The notes beneath the pieces are model-generated. The model did no database searches. It had not been told where the DNA came from and saw only the letters and a list, made by a program, of their open reading frames with translations. A DNA stretch of 64,000 nucleotides from Streptomyces sp. NBC_00287. Lineage in GTDB: Bacteria > Actinomycetota > Actinomycetes > Streptomycetales > Streptomycetaceae. The stretch spans positions 7,254,001-7,318,000 of the forward strand of contig NZ_CP108053.1 of the NCBI RefSeq assembly GCF_036173105.1, read 5' to 3'. Positions 1 through 8,203 of the stretch are shown piece after piece. Positions within the stretch are counted from its first letter, which is position 1. Every line of letters begins with the position of its first letter. The translations under genes and the position numbers were made by a program.

Positions 1-701
1 AACGCGGTCCGCAGCTCCTCGACCTCGGGCCCGCCGCTGCGCCCGTCGTGCCGCACCGGCAGCCGGGCCGAGTCCGTCAGATCGTGCGAGGTGATGCCCC
101 GCGCGGTGTGCGCCATGTCGCTCAGCGGCTGCAGACCGCGCCGCAGCAGCGACCGCCCGGCCACCACCAGGGCCGCCAGCGCGAGCCCGAAGGTGACGGC
201 CTGGATGGTGATCAGCTGACCCACGGTGTCGTCGATGTCGTCCATCGGCGCGGCACTGACCAGCACCACCCCGGGCTCCACCTCGCAGGCGCGCAGCCGG
301 TACTCGCCCACGCCCTTGAGGTGCTCGGTGCGCAGGACCTCCGTGGACGCGGCGGTCTGCGCCCGGGCCAGGGCGGTGAAGTCGTCGACGTCCTCCGGCA
401 GATCGGCGGGGTCCTCGGGCCTGCGCAGCACGGGCGCGCCGTCCGTCACGTCGTACACGGCGTAGAACCAGCTGTAGTACTTCTTGCCCGTGAGCGTGCC
501 GTGGTCCTCGATGCTCTTGGACTGGGCGATCTGGCCCTGCGCAAGCTGGGTGTCCAGCTGGGCCGACAGATAGTCGCGCATATACGTCGTCAGCGCGGTG
601 CCGACGACGGCGAACACCACCAGGGACAGCACGCCCAGGCCCAGTGCCAGCCGGGTGCCGAGCCGCAGTCTGCCGTACGCCCGCCGCAGTCGCCCGATCA
701 C
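1..701 (-). CDS. Two-component sensor histidine kinase (N-terminal part, runs off left edge)
   Basis: This is the membrane sensor partner of the adjacent response regulator. Reading the minus strand from a GTG at 699-701 gives a short basic N-terminus, a first membrane segment (about residues 17-38), an extracytoplasmic sensor region of roughly 110 residues, a second membrane segment, and then a HAMP-like linker with the sequence PLSDMAHTA. The catalytic H-box and ATPase domains lie beyond the window. The GTG start overlaps the regulator's TGA stop by 4 bp (GTGA), so the pair is translationally coupled. The kinase role is inferred from architecture and coupling, because the catalytic half is not visible. 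The signal it senses cannot be read from the sequence. Confidence 0.85.
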   Translation of the reverse strand, partial: MIGRLRRAYGRLRLGTRLALGLGVLSLVVFAVVGTALTTYMRDYLSAQLDTQLAQGQIAQSKSIEDHGTLTGKKYYSWFYAVYDVTDGAPVLRRPEDPADLPEDVDDFTALARAQTAASTEVLRTEHLKGVGEYRLRACEVEPGVVLVSAAPMDDIDDTVGQLITIQAVTFGLALAALVVAGRSLLRRGLQPLSDMAHTARGITSHDLTDSARLPVRHDGRSGGPEVEELRTA

Positions 702-1387
702 TCCGCGGCCTGCCGGATGACGTACCCGAAGCCCCGCACGGTGTGGATCATCGGCCGGCCGGTGTCGTCGAGCTTGCGGCGCAACCTGCTGACGACCAGC
801 TCGACGACGTTGGAGCGGCCGCCGAAGCCGTACTCCCACACATGGTCCAGGATCTGCGCCTTGGTCTGCACGGTCGGCGACTTGCGCATCAGGTAGCGCA
901 GCACCTCGTACTCGGTCGGGGTGAGCGTGAGCAGCTTCTCGCCGCGGCGCACCTCGCGGGTGTCCTCGTCCATGGTCAGATCGCCGACCCGCAGCACCGA
1001 GCGCTGGAAGCCGGGCCCGGCGCTGCGCCGCAGCACGGTCCGCAGCCGGGCCATCAGCTCCTCCACCGCGAACGGCTTGACCAGGTAGTCGTCGCCGCCC
1101 CGGGTCAGCCCCGCCACCCGGTCGGCGACGCCGTCGCGGGCGGTGAGGAACACCACCGGCACCATCGTGCCGGAGCTGCGCAGCCGGTCGAGCACGCCGA
1201 AGCCGTCCACGTCCGGCAGCATCAGATCGAGCACGACGATGTCCGGATGGAACTCGGCGGCGCGGCGCAGCGCCTCCTCACCGGAGTTCGCGGTGACCGC
1301 TTCCCAGCCCTCGTACCGGGCGACCGTCGCGACGAGGTCGGCGATCGGCGGGTCGTCGTCCACAACGAGGAGTCGTACTTTTTCCAC
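698..1387 (-). CDS. OmpR-family response regulator
   Basis: DNA-binding response regulator of about 229 residues. The receiver domain opens with VRLLVVDDDPP (acidic pocket), has the phospho-acceptor Asp in DIVVLDLMLPD and the conserved Lys in YLVKPF. A C-terminal winged helix follows (LTPTEYEVLRYLM to VRGFGYVIR), which defines the OmpR/PhoB class. I chose the GTG at 1385-1387 because it gives a standard receiver N-terminus; the open frame extends further upstream without domain content. It diverges from the ferric-reductase-like, FMN-binding and ApbE genes across about 157 bp. Control of that electron-transfer set by this pair is an inference from layout. Confidence 0.92.
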   Translation of the reverse strand: MEKVRLLVVDDDPPIADLVATVARYEGWEAVTANSGEEALRRAAEFHPDIVVLDLMLPDVDGFGVLDRLRSSGTMVPVVFLTARDGVADRVAGLTRGGDDYLVKPFAVEELMARLRTVLRRSAGPGFQRSVLRVGDLTMDEDTREVRRGEKLLTLTPTEYEVLRYLMRKSPTVQTKAQILDHVWEYGFGGRSNVVELVVSRLRRKLDDTGRPMIHTVRGFGYVIRQAAE

Positions 1388-1544
1388 CCGCTCATAGTGC
1401 GTTATGCGGCCCTGGTCACCACAGGGGGTCCGGGCGTCCCTGTCACATCGATAACCACTTGAAAGATGTACGACAGGTGATCGACAGCTTTCCCCGGACA
1501 AGCTCGTTACCCCGGCACCGGACCCCAGCGAGGAGCTGCCGCCC

Positions 1545-2885
1545 GTGACGACCGTCCAATCACCCCCTGCGCCCCCCACGGCGATACGCCCCAGGGTGGT
1601 GGCCCGCACCGGCCTGTACGCCGTGCTGGCCGCGAACGTGGCCGTGGTGACCTACTTCTTCGTGGACGCCGGCTTCGGCGCCTCCAACGCGCTGCTCGTA
1701 CTCGGCCGTCTCTGCGGCCTCTACGGCGCCCTGCTGATGGCGTTCCAGCTGCTGCTGGTGGCCCGGCTGCCCTGGCTGGACCGCCGGATCGGCATGGACC
1801 GGCTGACCTCCTGGCACCGCTGGACCGGCTTCGGCATCCTGTGGACCCTGCTCGGGCACGCCGTCTTCATCACCTTCGGCTACGCCGACTCCTCCGGCCT
1901 CGACCCGGTCAGCCAGCTCGTCGACCTCGCCGAGACCGTCGAGGGCGTACTGCGCGCCGTCGCCGCGCTGGTGATCATCCTCGTGGTCGGCGCGGTCTCC
2001 GGACGCTTCGCCCGCCGCCGGCTCGCGTACGAGACCTGGCACTTCATCCACCTGTACACCTACCTCGCCGTGGTGCTGGCCTTCACCCACCAGGTCGCGG
2101 TCGGTACGACCTTCACGGCGTCGTCGGCCGCCACCACCTACTGGTACGCCCTGTGGGGCGTCGCCCTCGGCTCGGTGCTTGTGGGCCGCCTGGTCCTGCC
2201 GCTCTGGCGGAACTGGCGCCACCAGCTCCGGGTCGAGGCGGTCGTCCCCGAGTCGGACAACGTCGTCTCCGTCTACATCACGGGCCGCGACCTGGACCGG
2301 CTGCCCGCCCGCGCCGGACAGTTCTTCCTGTGGCGGTTCCTGACGAAAGACCGCTGGTGGCAGGCGAACCCCTTCTCCCTGTCCGCCGCCCCCGACGGCC
2401 GCACGCTCCGGCTCACCGCCAAGGCGGCCGGCGACGGCAGCGCGGGCCTGCGCCACCTCAAGGTCGGCACCCGCGTCTTCGCCGAGGGCCCCTACGGCGC
2501 CTTCACCGCCCTGCACCGCACCCGCCCCGAGGCCGTGCTGATCGCCGGCGGCGTCGGCGTCACACCGATCCGGGCGCTGCTCGAGGAGCTGCACGGCCAC
2601 GCCGTGGTCGTCTACCGCGTCGCCACCGACCGGGACGCGGTCCTCTACGACGAGCTGCGCGAGCTGGCTCTCGCCAAGGGCGCCGAGCTGCACCTGGTGA
2701 CCGGCCCCGTCCACCCCGACAAGCTGGCGCCCGGCGAGCTGACCCGGATCGTCCCGGACATCGCCGACCGGGACGTCTTCCTGTGCGGACCGCCCCCGAT
2801 GATGAACGCGGTGCTGCGCAGCCTGCGCGAGCTGGGCGTGCCCAAGCCGCAGATCCACTTCGAGCGTTTCAGCCTGGCGGGATGA
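1545..2885 (+). CDS. Ferric-reductase-like membrane flavocytochrome (FRE/NOX-type)
   Basis: Integral membrane oxidoreductase of 446 residues. The N-terminal half has about six membrane helices with His pairs suited to heme ligation (in SWHRWTGF, TLLGHAVF, TWHFIHLYT and FTHQVAVG). The C-terminal half is a ferredoxin-reductase module with an FAD-binding part (GQFFLWRFL, NPFSLSAAP) and an NAD(P)-binding part (VLIAGGVGVTPIRALLEEL, FLCGPPPMM). It should move electrons from cytosolic NAD(P)H through FAD and heme to the outer face of the membrane. The next two genes encode an extracytoplasmic FMN-binding protein and its flavin transferase, so the natural electron acceptor is probably that protein. 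The start is GTG, preceded by a GAGG-like ribosome site. Confidence 0.9.
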   Translation: MTTVQSPPAPPTAIRPRVVARTGLYAVLAANVAVVTYFFVDAGFGASNALLVLGRLCGLYGALLMAFQLLLVARLPWLDRRIGMDRLTSWHRWTGFGILWTLLGHAVFITFGYADSSGLDPVSQLVDLAETVEGVLRAVAALVIILVVGAVSGRFARRRLAYETWHFIHLYTYLAVVLAFTHQVAVGTTFTASSAATTYWYALWGVALGSVLVGRLVLPLWRNWRHQLRVEAVVPESDNVVSVYITGRDLDRLPARAGQFFLWRFLTKDRWWQANPFSLSAAPDGRTLRLTAKAAGDGSAGLRHLKVGTRVFAEGPYGAFTALHRTRPEAVLIAGGVGVTPIRALLEELHGHAVVVYRVATDRDAVLYDELRELALAKGAELHLVTGPVHPDKLAPGELTRIVPDIADRDVFLCGPPPMMNAVLRSLRELGVPKPQIHFERFSLAG

Positions 2886-2895
2886 GAGGGACACC

Positions 2896-3600
2896 GTGAA
2901 GCGAGCCATACCCGTCCTGGTCCTGACCGCCGTCGGTCTGGTCCCCCTGTGGCGCTACGAACCGTCGACGGACACGACGTCCACGACGGAGGCGGTCGCG
3001 CCCGCCCCTTCTGCGTCCTCCTCATCCTCTTCGTCCTCCTCGTCCGGCAGCTCCGCCCTGGTCGTCGAGGGCTCGGTGGTGAACACGGAGAAGGGCCCCG
3101 TGCAGGTCGAAGTGACCTTCGACGGCGACAAGATCGCCTCCGTACGGATGCTCCAGCAGCCGAATCATCCGCAGACGACGGCCGCGGTGCCGAAGCTGAT
3201 CGAGTCGACGCTGGAGGCGCAGAGCGCGGACATCGACACGGTGTCGGGGGCGACGATCACGAGTGAGGGGTACAAGGAGTCGCTGCAGGCGGCTCTGGAC
3301 GAGCAAGGGGCGGTGGCTTCGGCTTCGCCTTCCCCCACCTCCGAGGTCGTCGCCGGCTCCACCGTGAACACCGAGAAGGGTGCCGTGCAGGTGGAGGTGA
3401 CGTTCGAGGGCGATGCCATCGCCTCCGTACGGATGCTGCAGCAGCCCGACCACCCGCAGACCACGGCCGCCGTGCCGAAGCTGATCGAGGCGACCCTCGA
3501 GGCCCAGAGCGCGGACATCGACACCGTGTCCGGCGCCACGATCACCAGCGACGGCTACAAGGAGTCCCTCCAGGCCGCCCTCGACGCGAAGGGTGCCTGA
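2896..3600 (+). CDS. Extracytoplasmic protein with two tandem FMN-binding domains
   Basis: A 234-residue protein with an N-terminal membrane segment or signal (about residues 4-19), a serine run (residues 41-53) and two nearly identical FMN-binding domains (about 55-136 and 152-234). Each ends in an SGATIT flavinylation motif; the predicted FMN-acceptor threonines are T122 and T217, so the period is 95 residues. In this family ApbE attaches FMN by a phosphoester bond to the last Thr of that motif. The ApbE gene overlaps this one by 8 bp, and the flavocytochrome gene lies 10 bp upstream. Most relatives carry a single domain, so the duplicated pair suggests a two-flavin relay outside the membrane. 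Confidence 0.9.
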   Translation: MKRAIPVLVLTAVGLVPLWRYEPSTDTTSTTEAVAPAPSASSSSSSSSSSGSSALVVEGSVVNTEKGPVQVEVTFDGDKIASVRMLQQPNHPQTTAAVPKLIESTLEAQSADIDTVSGATITSEGYKESLQAALDEQGAVASASPSPTSEVVAGSTVNTEKGAVQVEVTFEGDAIASVRMLQQPDHPQTTAAVPKLIEATLEAQSADIDTVSGATITSDGYKESLQAALDAKGA

Positions 3601-4336
3601 GGTGCGGCGCGTCGAGCATGTGATGGGGTTCCCGGTCTCGCTCCGGGTGGACGACGAGCAGGTCCCCGGTGCGGCCGTGGACGGCGTGTTCTCCTGGCTG
3701 CGCGAGGTCGACGAACGGTTCAGCCCGTTCAAGCCCGACAGCGAGGTGTCCCGGCTCGACCGGGGCGAGATCGGCCTCGGCGAGGTCAGTGCCGACCTCG
3801 CCGAGGTCCTCGGCCTGTGCGAGGAGTACCGGATCGCCACCGGCGGCGCCTTCGACGTACGGCTGCCCGGACGGGGCCTCGACCCCTGCGCGGTGGTCAA
3901 GGGCTGGTCGGTGCAGCGGGCGGCGGAGCTGCTGAAGGCGGCCGGGGTGCGGCGGTTCTGTCTGAACGCCGGGGGTGACGTGGTCGCCGCGGGCGGGCCC
4001 TGGCGGGTGGGGGTACGGCATCCCGAACAGGCCGACAAGCTGTGCACGGTGCTCGAGATCACCGACGGGGCGGTGGCGACCTCCGCCCTCTACGAGCGCG
4101 GCGCGCACATCCTCGACGGCCGCACCGGGCGTCCCGCGACCGGGCTGCTCAGCGTCACCGTCGTCGCGAACTCCCTGACAGAGGCCGACAGCACGGCCAC
4201 GGCGGCGTTCGCGATGGGCGCGGAGGGCATCGCGTGGGCGTCCTCCCGACCCGGGTGCGAGGTGTTCGCGGTGGACGCGGAGCGGCGGGTGGTGCGGACG
4301 GAGGGGCTGCCGGTGGCGGTCGCCGTCACGGCTTGA
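3593..4336 (+). CDS. apbE: ApbE-family FAD:protein FMN transferase
   Basis: Transfers FMN from FAD to a threonine of exported flavoproteins. Visible family marks are the N-terminal EHVMGFPVSL, the central DPCAVVKGWSVQ and LNAGGDVVAAG, and the metal-binding region SLTEADSTATAAFAMG. At 247 residues it is shorter than lipoprotein-type ApbE and shows no signal peptide, so this copy may act in the cytoplasm before export of its target, or may use an atypical localisation. The first GTG overlaps the end of the FMN-binding gene; an alternative GTG lies three codons downstream. The obvious substrate is the tandem FMN-binding protein just upstream. Confidence 0.9.
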   Translation: MPEVRRVEHVMGFPVSLRVDDEQVPGAAVDGVFSWLREVDERFSPFKPDSEVSRLDRGEIGLGEVSADLAEVLGLCEEYRIATGGAFDVRLPGRGLDPCAVVKGWSVQRAAELLKAAGVRRFCLNAGGDVVAAGGPWRVGVRHPEQADKLCTVLEITDGAVATSALYERGAHILDGRTGRPATGLLSVTVVANSLTEADSTATAAFAMGAEGIAWASSRPGCEVFAVDAERRVVRTEGLPVAVAVTA

Positions 4337-5126
4337 CCCCGCTCACCGACCAGGCCCTGGCCGACAGTTCGATGGAGCCGTCCGGATCCTGGGGGAGGGT
4401 CTCGGCGAGCGCGTCGCGCAGCCGGTCCCGGTCGTCGGGCGGTAGGTCGGCGACGTAGCCCGGGGCCGGGCCCTGGCCCGCGAGGAACGGGGTCCACAGG
4501 TCGGCGAGGTCGGTGAAGACGGTGCGGATGACGATCGGGGTGACCCAGACGTTCTCCAGACCGGCCGCGGTCCACAGCGCGTGCAGCGGGTCCGGTCGGC
4601 ACATCGGGAACCGGCGTCCTTCGTCCAGCTCGGCCGCCGCCGCATCCAGCGCCGTGGCAGCGTCCCAGAACCGGCGCAGCAGCTCCATGCCCTCCGCGTA
4701 GTCCCAGACGTACGCGGTGACCTGCCCGCCGGGGCGGACCGCCCGGGCCATCTCGGCGACGCCCTCGGCGGGCTCGGGAAGGAAGTTCAGCGCGAGCCCG
4801 CTGACGGCGGCGTCGAAGGCGCCGTCCGGCACCGGCAGCGCCCTCGCGTCCGCGACGACGAACCGCACCGGACCGTATGCCGTGTCCCGCGCCGTCGCCA
4901 GAAGCTCCGCGGACCGGTCACAGCCCAGCACCAGTGCCGGCCGGCACCGGGCGGACAGCACCGCCGACAGCGCCCCGGTCCCGCACCCGACGTCCAGCCA
5001 GCGCAGCCCGTCCCGGTGGCCGGCCAGGGCGGTGAACCGCTCGGCGACCTTCCGGCTCCACCGGCCCATGTACCGCTCGTAGGCGGGGCCGGCCTGCCAC
5101 ACGTCGAACCGCTGCTGTTCGCTCAT
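4326..5126 (-). CDS. Class I SAM-dependent methyltransferase
   Basis: A 266-residue methyltransferase of the UbiE/Methyltransf_11 type. The SAM-binding glycine motif is LDVGCGTGALSAVL, followed by an acidic strand end (VLGCDRSAELL), VADARALPVPDGAFD and the post-motif SGLALNFLPEP. The ATG at 5124-5126 opens MSEQQRFDVWQ; the frame upstream of it lacks conserved content. The gene is convergent with apbE, and the two stops overlap by 11 bp. The substrate cannot be predicted from the sequence. Confidence 0.87.
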   Translation of the reverse strand: MSEQQRFDVWQAGPAYERYMGRWSRKVAERFTALAGHRDGLRWLDVGCGTGALSAVLSARCRPALVLGCDRSAELLATARDTAYGPVRFVVADARALPVPDGAFDAAVSGLALNFLPEPAEGVAEMARAVRPGGQVTAYVWDYAEGMELLRRFWDAATALDAAAAELDEGRRFPMCRPDPLHALWTAAGLENVWVTPIVIRTVFTDLADLWTPFLAGQGPAPGYVADLPPDDRDRLRDALAETLPQDPDGSIELSARAWSVSGVKP

Positions 5127-5225
5127 GACTCCACCTTGAGGGACGCGGACGGCTTCGGCCGACATCCGGGACGCCCACCGGAAAACGGGTCGTTCCGACG
5201 CTGCCCACCATGGTGAACTGCGGCC

Positions 5226-5603
5226 ATGAGTCTGACCGTGGAGATCTTCCTCGTCCGGGCGGACGGCGAAGTCGAGGTCCAGCAGACACCCGAGGGCGTG
5301 CCGGACCTGGCGGGTCCCGAGAGCTGGCGCACCCTCGTCTGGGGCTCGCGGGCGATCCGTTCCTTCGGTGCGCGCTTCTTCCCGGCGATGGTCAGGGGCG
5401 ACCTCGTCGCGCCCGACGAGGTACCGGCGTTCCTGGCCGAATGCGCCCTGGTCCGGGAGCATCTGGAGGAGCTCGCCACGCTCACCTGCCGACCGGACCG
5501 GACGGTCGAGCAGCACGCCGACCACATCGGGTCGCGGCTGGGATTCATCGAGGAGACCGCGGTGCGAGCGCGCGGAATGGGAGGCGGAGTTCTGATCTGG
5601 TGA
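5226..5603 (+). CDS. Hypothetical protein, 125 aa
   Basis: I do not recognise a family. The protein begins MSLTVEIFLVRADGEVE, is rich in charged residues and has no signal peptide or membrane segment. Codon use is typical for the window (strong G/C at third positions), so it is very likely a real gene. It is transcribed divergently from the methyltransferase across a gap of about 100 bp. Nothing around it indicates a function. Confidence 0.7.
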   Translation: MSLTVEIFLVRADGEVEVQQTPEGVPDLAGPESWRTLVWGSRAIRSFGARFFPAMVRGDLVAPDEVPAFLAECALVREHLEELATLTCRPDRTVEQHADHIGSRLGFIEETAVRARGMGGGVLIW

Positions 5604-5721
5604 CCTGCACACACCCGCCAAGGGCCCGCAACAATAGCGGTCTAGACTCTCCCCGCAACGGCCTGCTCAACCCCGGTCGGAAGCGGGCGACTTCAGCCAG
5701 ACCCGAAGGGTATTCGGCGTT

Positions 5722-6858
5722 TTGATACGGATAGATTCAGTCACCAAGCGGTACCCGGACGGCACGGTGGCGGTCGACCGGCTGTCGCTGGAGATACCCG
5801 ACCGCTCGATCACGGTCCTCGTCGGACCCTCGGGCTGCGGTAAGACGACGACCCTGCGCATGATCAACCGGATGGTCGAGCCCAGCGAGGGCACCATCCT
5901 CCTCGACGGCAAGGACATCCAGCAGCAGCCCGTCAACACCCTGCGCCGGTCCATGGGTTACGTCATCCAGAACGCCGGTCTCTTCCAGCACCGCACGATC
6001 CTGGACAACATCGCCACCGTGCCCCGCATGCTCGGCTGGGGCAAGGAGAAGTCGCGGGCCCGGGCACGGGAGTTGATGGAGCGCGTCGGCCTCGACGGCG
6101 CCCTCGCCAAGCGGTACCCGTACCAGCTCTCCGGCGGACAGCAGCAGCGCGTCGGCGTGGCCCGGGCGCTCGCCGCCGATCCGCCGGTGCTGCTCATGGA
6201 CGAGCCGTTCTCCGCCGTCGACCCGATCGTCCGCAAGGGACTCCAGGACGAACTCCTGCGCATCCAGGAAGAGCTGGGCAAGACCATCGTCTTCGTCACG
6301 CACGACATCGACGAGGCCGTGAAGCTCGGCACGATGGTCGCCGTGATGCGCACCGGCGGCCACCTCGCCCAGTTCGCCCCGCCCGCGGAACTGCTGACGA
6401 ACCCCGCCGACTCCTTCGTCGAGGACTTCCTCGGCACGGACCGGGGCATCCGGCGGCTGTCCTTCTTCCCCTCCGCGGATCTGGAGTTGCTGACCGCCCC
6501 GATCGTCGCGAGCGACGCGACCAGCGAGCAGATCGCCGCCCGCGACTTGACCGACGCCCCCTATCTCCTCGTAACGGACCTGGACGGCAAGCCGCTTGGC
6601 TGGGCCGAGGCGGACGGGGAGATCGACACGGCTCGACTGCTGCCGTACGGCCGCCCGTTCGTGGCCGCTACGGACTCCCTGCGGGCCGCGCTCGACTGCG
6701 CCGTGCTCTCGCCGACCGGCTGGGCCGTCGCCGTGGACGGCGAGGGCCGGGCGACCGGGGTCGTCTCGCAGCAGACCATCGGCGAGGCGATCCGGGGCGC
6801 CCACGCGCAGAGCGCGCAGAGCGCGAGCAGCGCGGCGACCGAGAAGGTCGCGCCATGA
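5722..6858 (+). CDS. Quaternary-amine (glycine betaine/choline-type) ABC transporter ATPase
   Basis: ATP-binding subunit of an OpuC/ProU-class osmoprotectant importer. It shows Walker A (GPSGCGKTT), the Q-loop region (YVIQNAGLFQH), the signature LSGGQQQRVGVARAL, Walker B (VLLMDEPFSAVDP) and the switch His (FVTHDIDEA). After about residue 250 comes a CBS-like regulatory segment (APYLLVTDLDGKPLGW to ATGVVSQQTIGEAI). The start is TTG, directly before IRIDSVTKRYPDG. It overlaps the first permease by 4 bp (ATGA). The probable substrate-binding protein is not next door but at 12.2 kb, beyond an inverted conservon. Confidence 0.93.
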   Translation: MIRIDSVTKRYPDGTVAVDRLSLEIPDRSITVLVGPSGCGKTTTLRMINRMVEPSEGTILLDGKDIQQQPVNTLRRSMGYVIQNAGLFQHRTILDNIATVPRMLGWGKEKSRARARELMERVGLDGALAKRYPYQLSGGQQQRVGVARALAADPPVLLMDEPFSAVDPIVRKGLQDELLRIQEELGKTIVFVTHDIDEAVKLGTMVAVMRTGGHLAQFAPPAELLTNPADSFVEDFLGTDRGIRRLSFFPSADLELLTAPIVASDATSEQIAARDLTDAPYLLVTDLDGKPLGWAEADGEIDTARLLPYGRPFVAATDSLRAALDCAVLSPTGWAVAVDGEGRATGVVSQQTIGEAIRGAHAQSAQSASSAATEKVAP

Positions 6859-7532
6859 GCGAGCTCTTCGACATGCCGAGCGACCTCCAGAACAGCTACC
6901 TCGGCCTGGTCGGCCTCCATCTGCGCGAGGCCCTGCTCCCGGTGCTGGCCGGACTGCTGCTGTCGCTGCCGATCGCCCAACTCTGCGTACGCCTGCGCTG
7001 GTTGTATCCGCCGATCCTGTGGGTGACGACGGTGCTCTACGCGATCCCGTCGCTGGCCTTCTTCGTGATCCTGATCGACTACACGGGCCTGTCCGAACTC
7101 ACCGTGATGATCCCGCTGGCGGTCTACAGCCTGGTGGTACTGGTCCCGGCGATTGTCGACGGCGTCCGCTCGGTCCCGCAGGAGACCCTGGCCGCCGCGA
7201 CCGCCATGGGCTTCGGCCCCGTACGCCGCTATCTCCAGGTCCAGTTGCCGATCGCCGCGCCCGCGATCATCGCCGGGCTCCGGGTGGCGTCGGTGTCGAG
7301 CATCTCCCTGGTCAGCGTGGGCATGCTGATCGGCAACCAGGGCGCCCTCGGCAACCTCCTCAACAGCGGCATGATCTACAACCAGCCCCGTCTGATCTGG
7401 CTCTCGGTCGTGGGCACCGCCGTCCTCGCCATCCTGGTGGACGCCGCACTGATCGCCGTACGGATCCTGCTCACCCCGTGGATGCCGCGCGGCACGAGTC
7501 GGCCGCTGCTGGCGAAGGAGGCCGCCCGGTGA
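6855..7532 (+). CDS. Quaternary-amine ABC transporter permease 1
   Basis: Membrane subunit of 225 residues with about five or six hydrophobic helices and the cytoplasmic coupling loop typical of MetI/BPD permeases (ETLAAATAMGFGPVRRYLQVQLP). OpuC-type importers have two such permeases, and the second follows with a 4-bp GTGA overlap. The three genes 5722-8203 are translationally coupled and so form one operon. Substrate assignment to betaine or choline-like compounds follows from the ATPase and from the distant binding protein; it is not proven by this gene alone. Confidence 0.92.
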   Translation: MSELFDMPSDLQNSYLGLVGLHLREALLPVLAGLLLSLPIAQLCVRLRWLYPPILWVTTVLYAIPSLAFFVILIDYTGLSELTVMIPLAVYSLVVLVPAIVDGVRSVPQETLAAATAMGFGPVRRYLQVQLPIAAPAIIAGLRVASVSSISLVSVGMLIGNQGALGNLLNSGMIYNQPRLIWLSVVGTAVLAILVDAALIAVRILLTPWMPRGTSRPLLAKEAAR

Positions 7533-8203
7533 ACATCCTCAACTACATCGACGCCTTCTTCAGCGACACCGCCCACTGGGAGGGCTACGACGGCATCCCC
7601 ACCCGCCTCGCCGAACACCTCGGCTACACGCTGATGGCGCTGGGCATAGCCGCCGCCATCGGCCTCCCGATCGGCCTGCTCACCGGCCACACCGGCCGCG
7701 GCGGCAACACCCTGGCCCTGATCGCCACGGCGGGCCGCGCACTGCCCAGCTTCGGCCTGATGGTCCTGATGTTCATCCTGCTGGGTCTGGGCATGGCCCC
7801 CGTCATGATCCCGCTGGTGGTCCTGGCGATCCCCCCGATCCTGGTCACGACCTACGAGGCGATGCGGTCCGTGGACCCGGCCCCGGTGGACGCGGCGCGA
7901 GGGATGGGCATGGCGGAGGCAGGGGTCCTGTTCCGGGTGGAACTCCCAGTGGCGCTCCCGCTGATCCTCAGCGGCCTGCGCTCAGCGGCGATCCAGATCG
8001 TCTCGACGGCGACGATCGCGGCGTACGTGAGCTTCGGCGGCCTGGGCCGCTACATAGTGGACGGCTTGTACCAGCGGGACTACGAGAAGGTGGTGGGCGG
8101 AGCAACGCTGGTGGCGGCGATGGCGCTGGCGACGCTGGGCTTGTTCTGGGCGGTGGGGAGACTCACGGTGTCTCGCGGAGTGCGCAGGGCGAGCGTCGGC
8201 TAG
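7529..8203 (+). CDS. Quaternary-amine ABC transporter permease 2
   Basis: Second membrane subunit of the same importer, 224 residues. It has an N-terminal soluble stretch (ILNYIDAFFSDTAHWEG) and about six helices. The coupling loop reads PAPVDAARGMGMAEAG and the C-terminal transmembrane core reads STATIAAYVSFGGLGRYI. The GTG at 7529 overlaps the stop of permease 1. Its TAG stop directly abuts the stop of the convergent CvnD GTPase gene, leaving no room for an intergenic terminator. Confidence 0.92.
   Translation: MNILNYIDAFFSDTAHWEGYDGIPTRLAEHLGYTLMALGIAAAIGLPIGLLTGHTGRGGNTLALIATAGRALPSFGLMVLMFILLGLGMAPVMIPLVVLAIPPILVTTYEAMRSVDPAPVDAARGMGMAEAGVLFRVELPVALPLILSGLRSAAIQIVSTATIAAYVSFGGLGRYIVDGLYQRDYEKVVGGATLVAAMALATLGLFWAVGRLTVSRGVRRASVG

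Noticed and set aside
3000..3060. The TCC/TCG-rich serine tract as a functional microsatellite
   Set aside because: It is the Ser-rich linker of the FMN-binding protein; the mixed serine codons show no perfect repeat likely to be phase variable.
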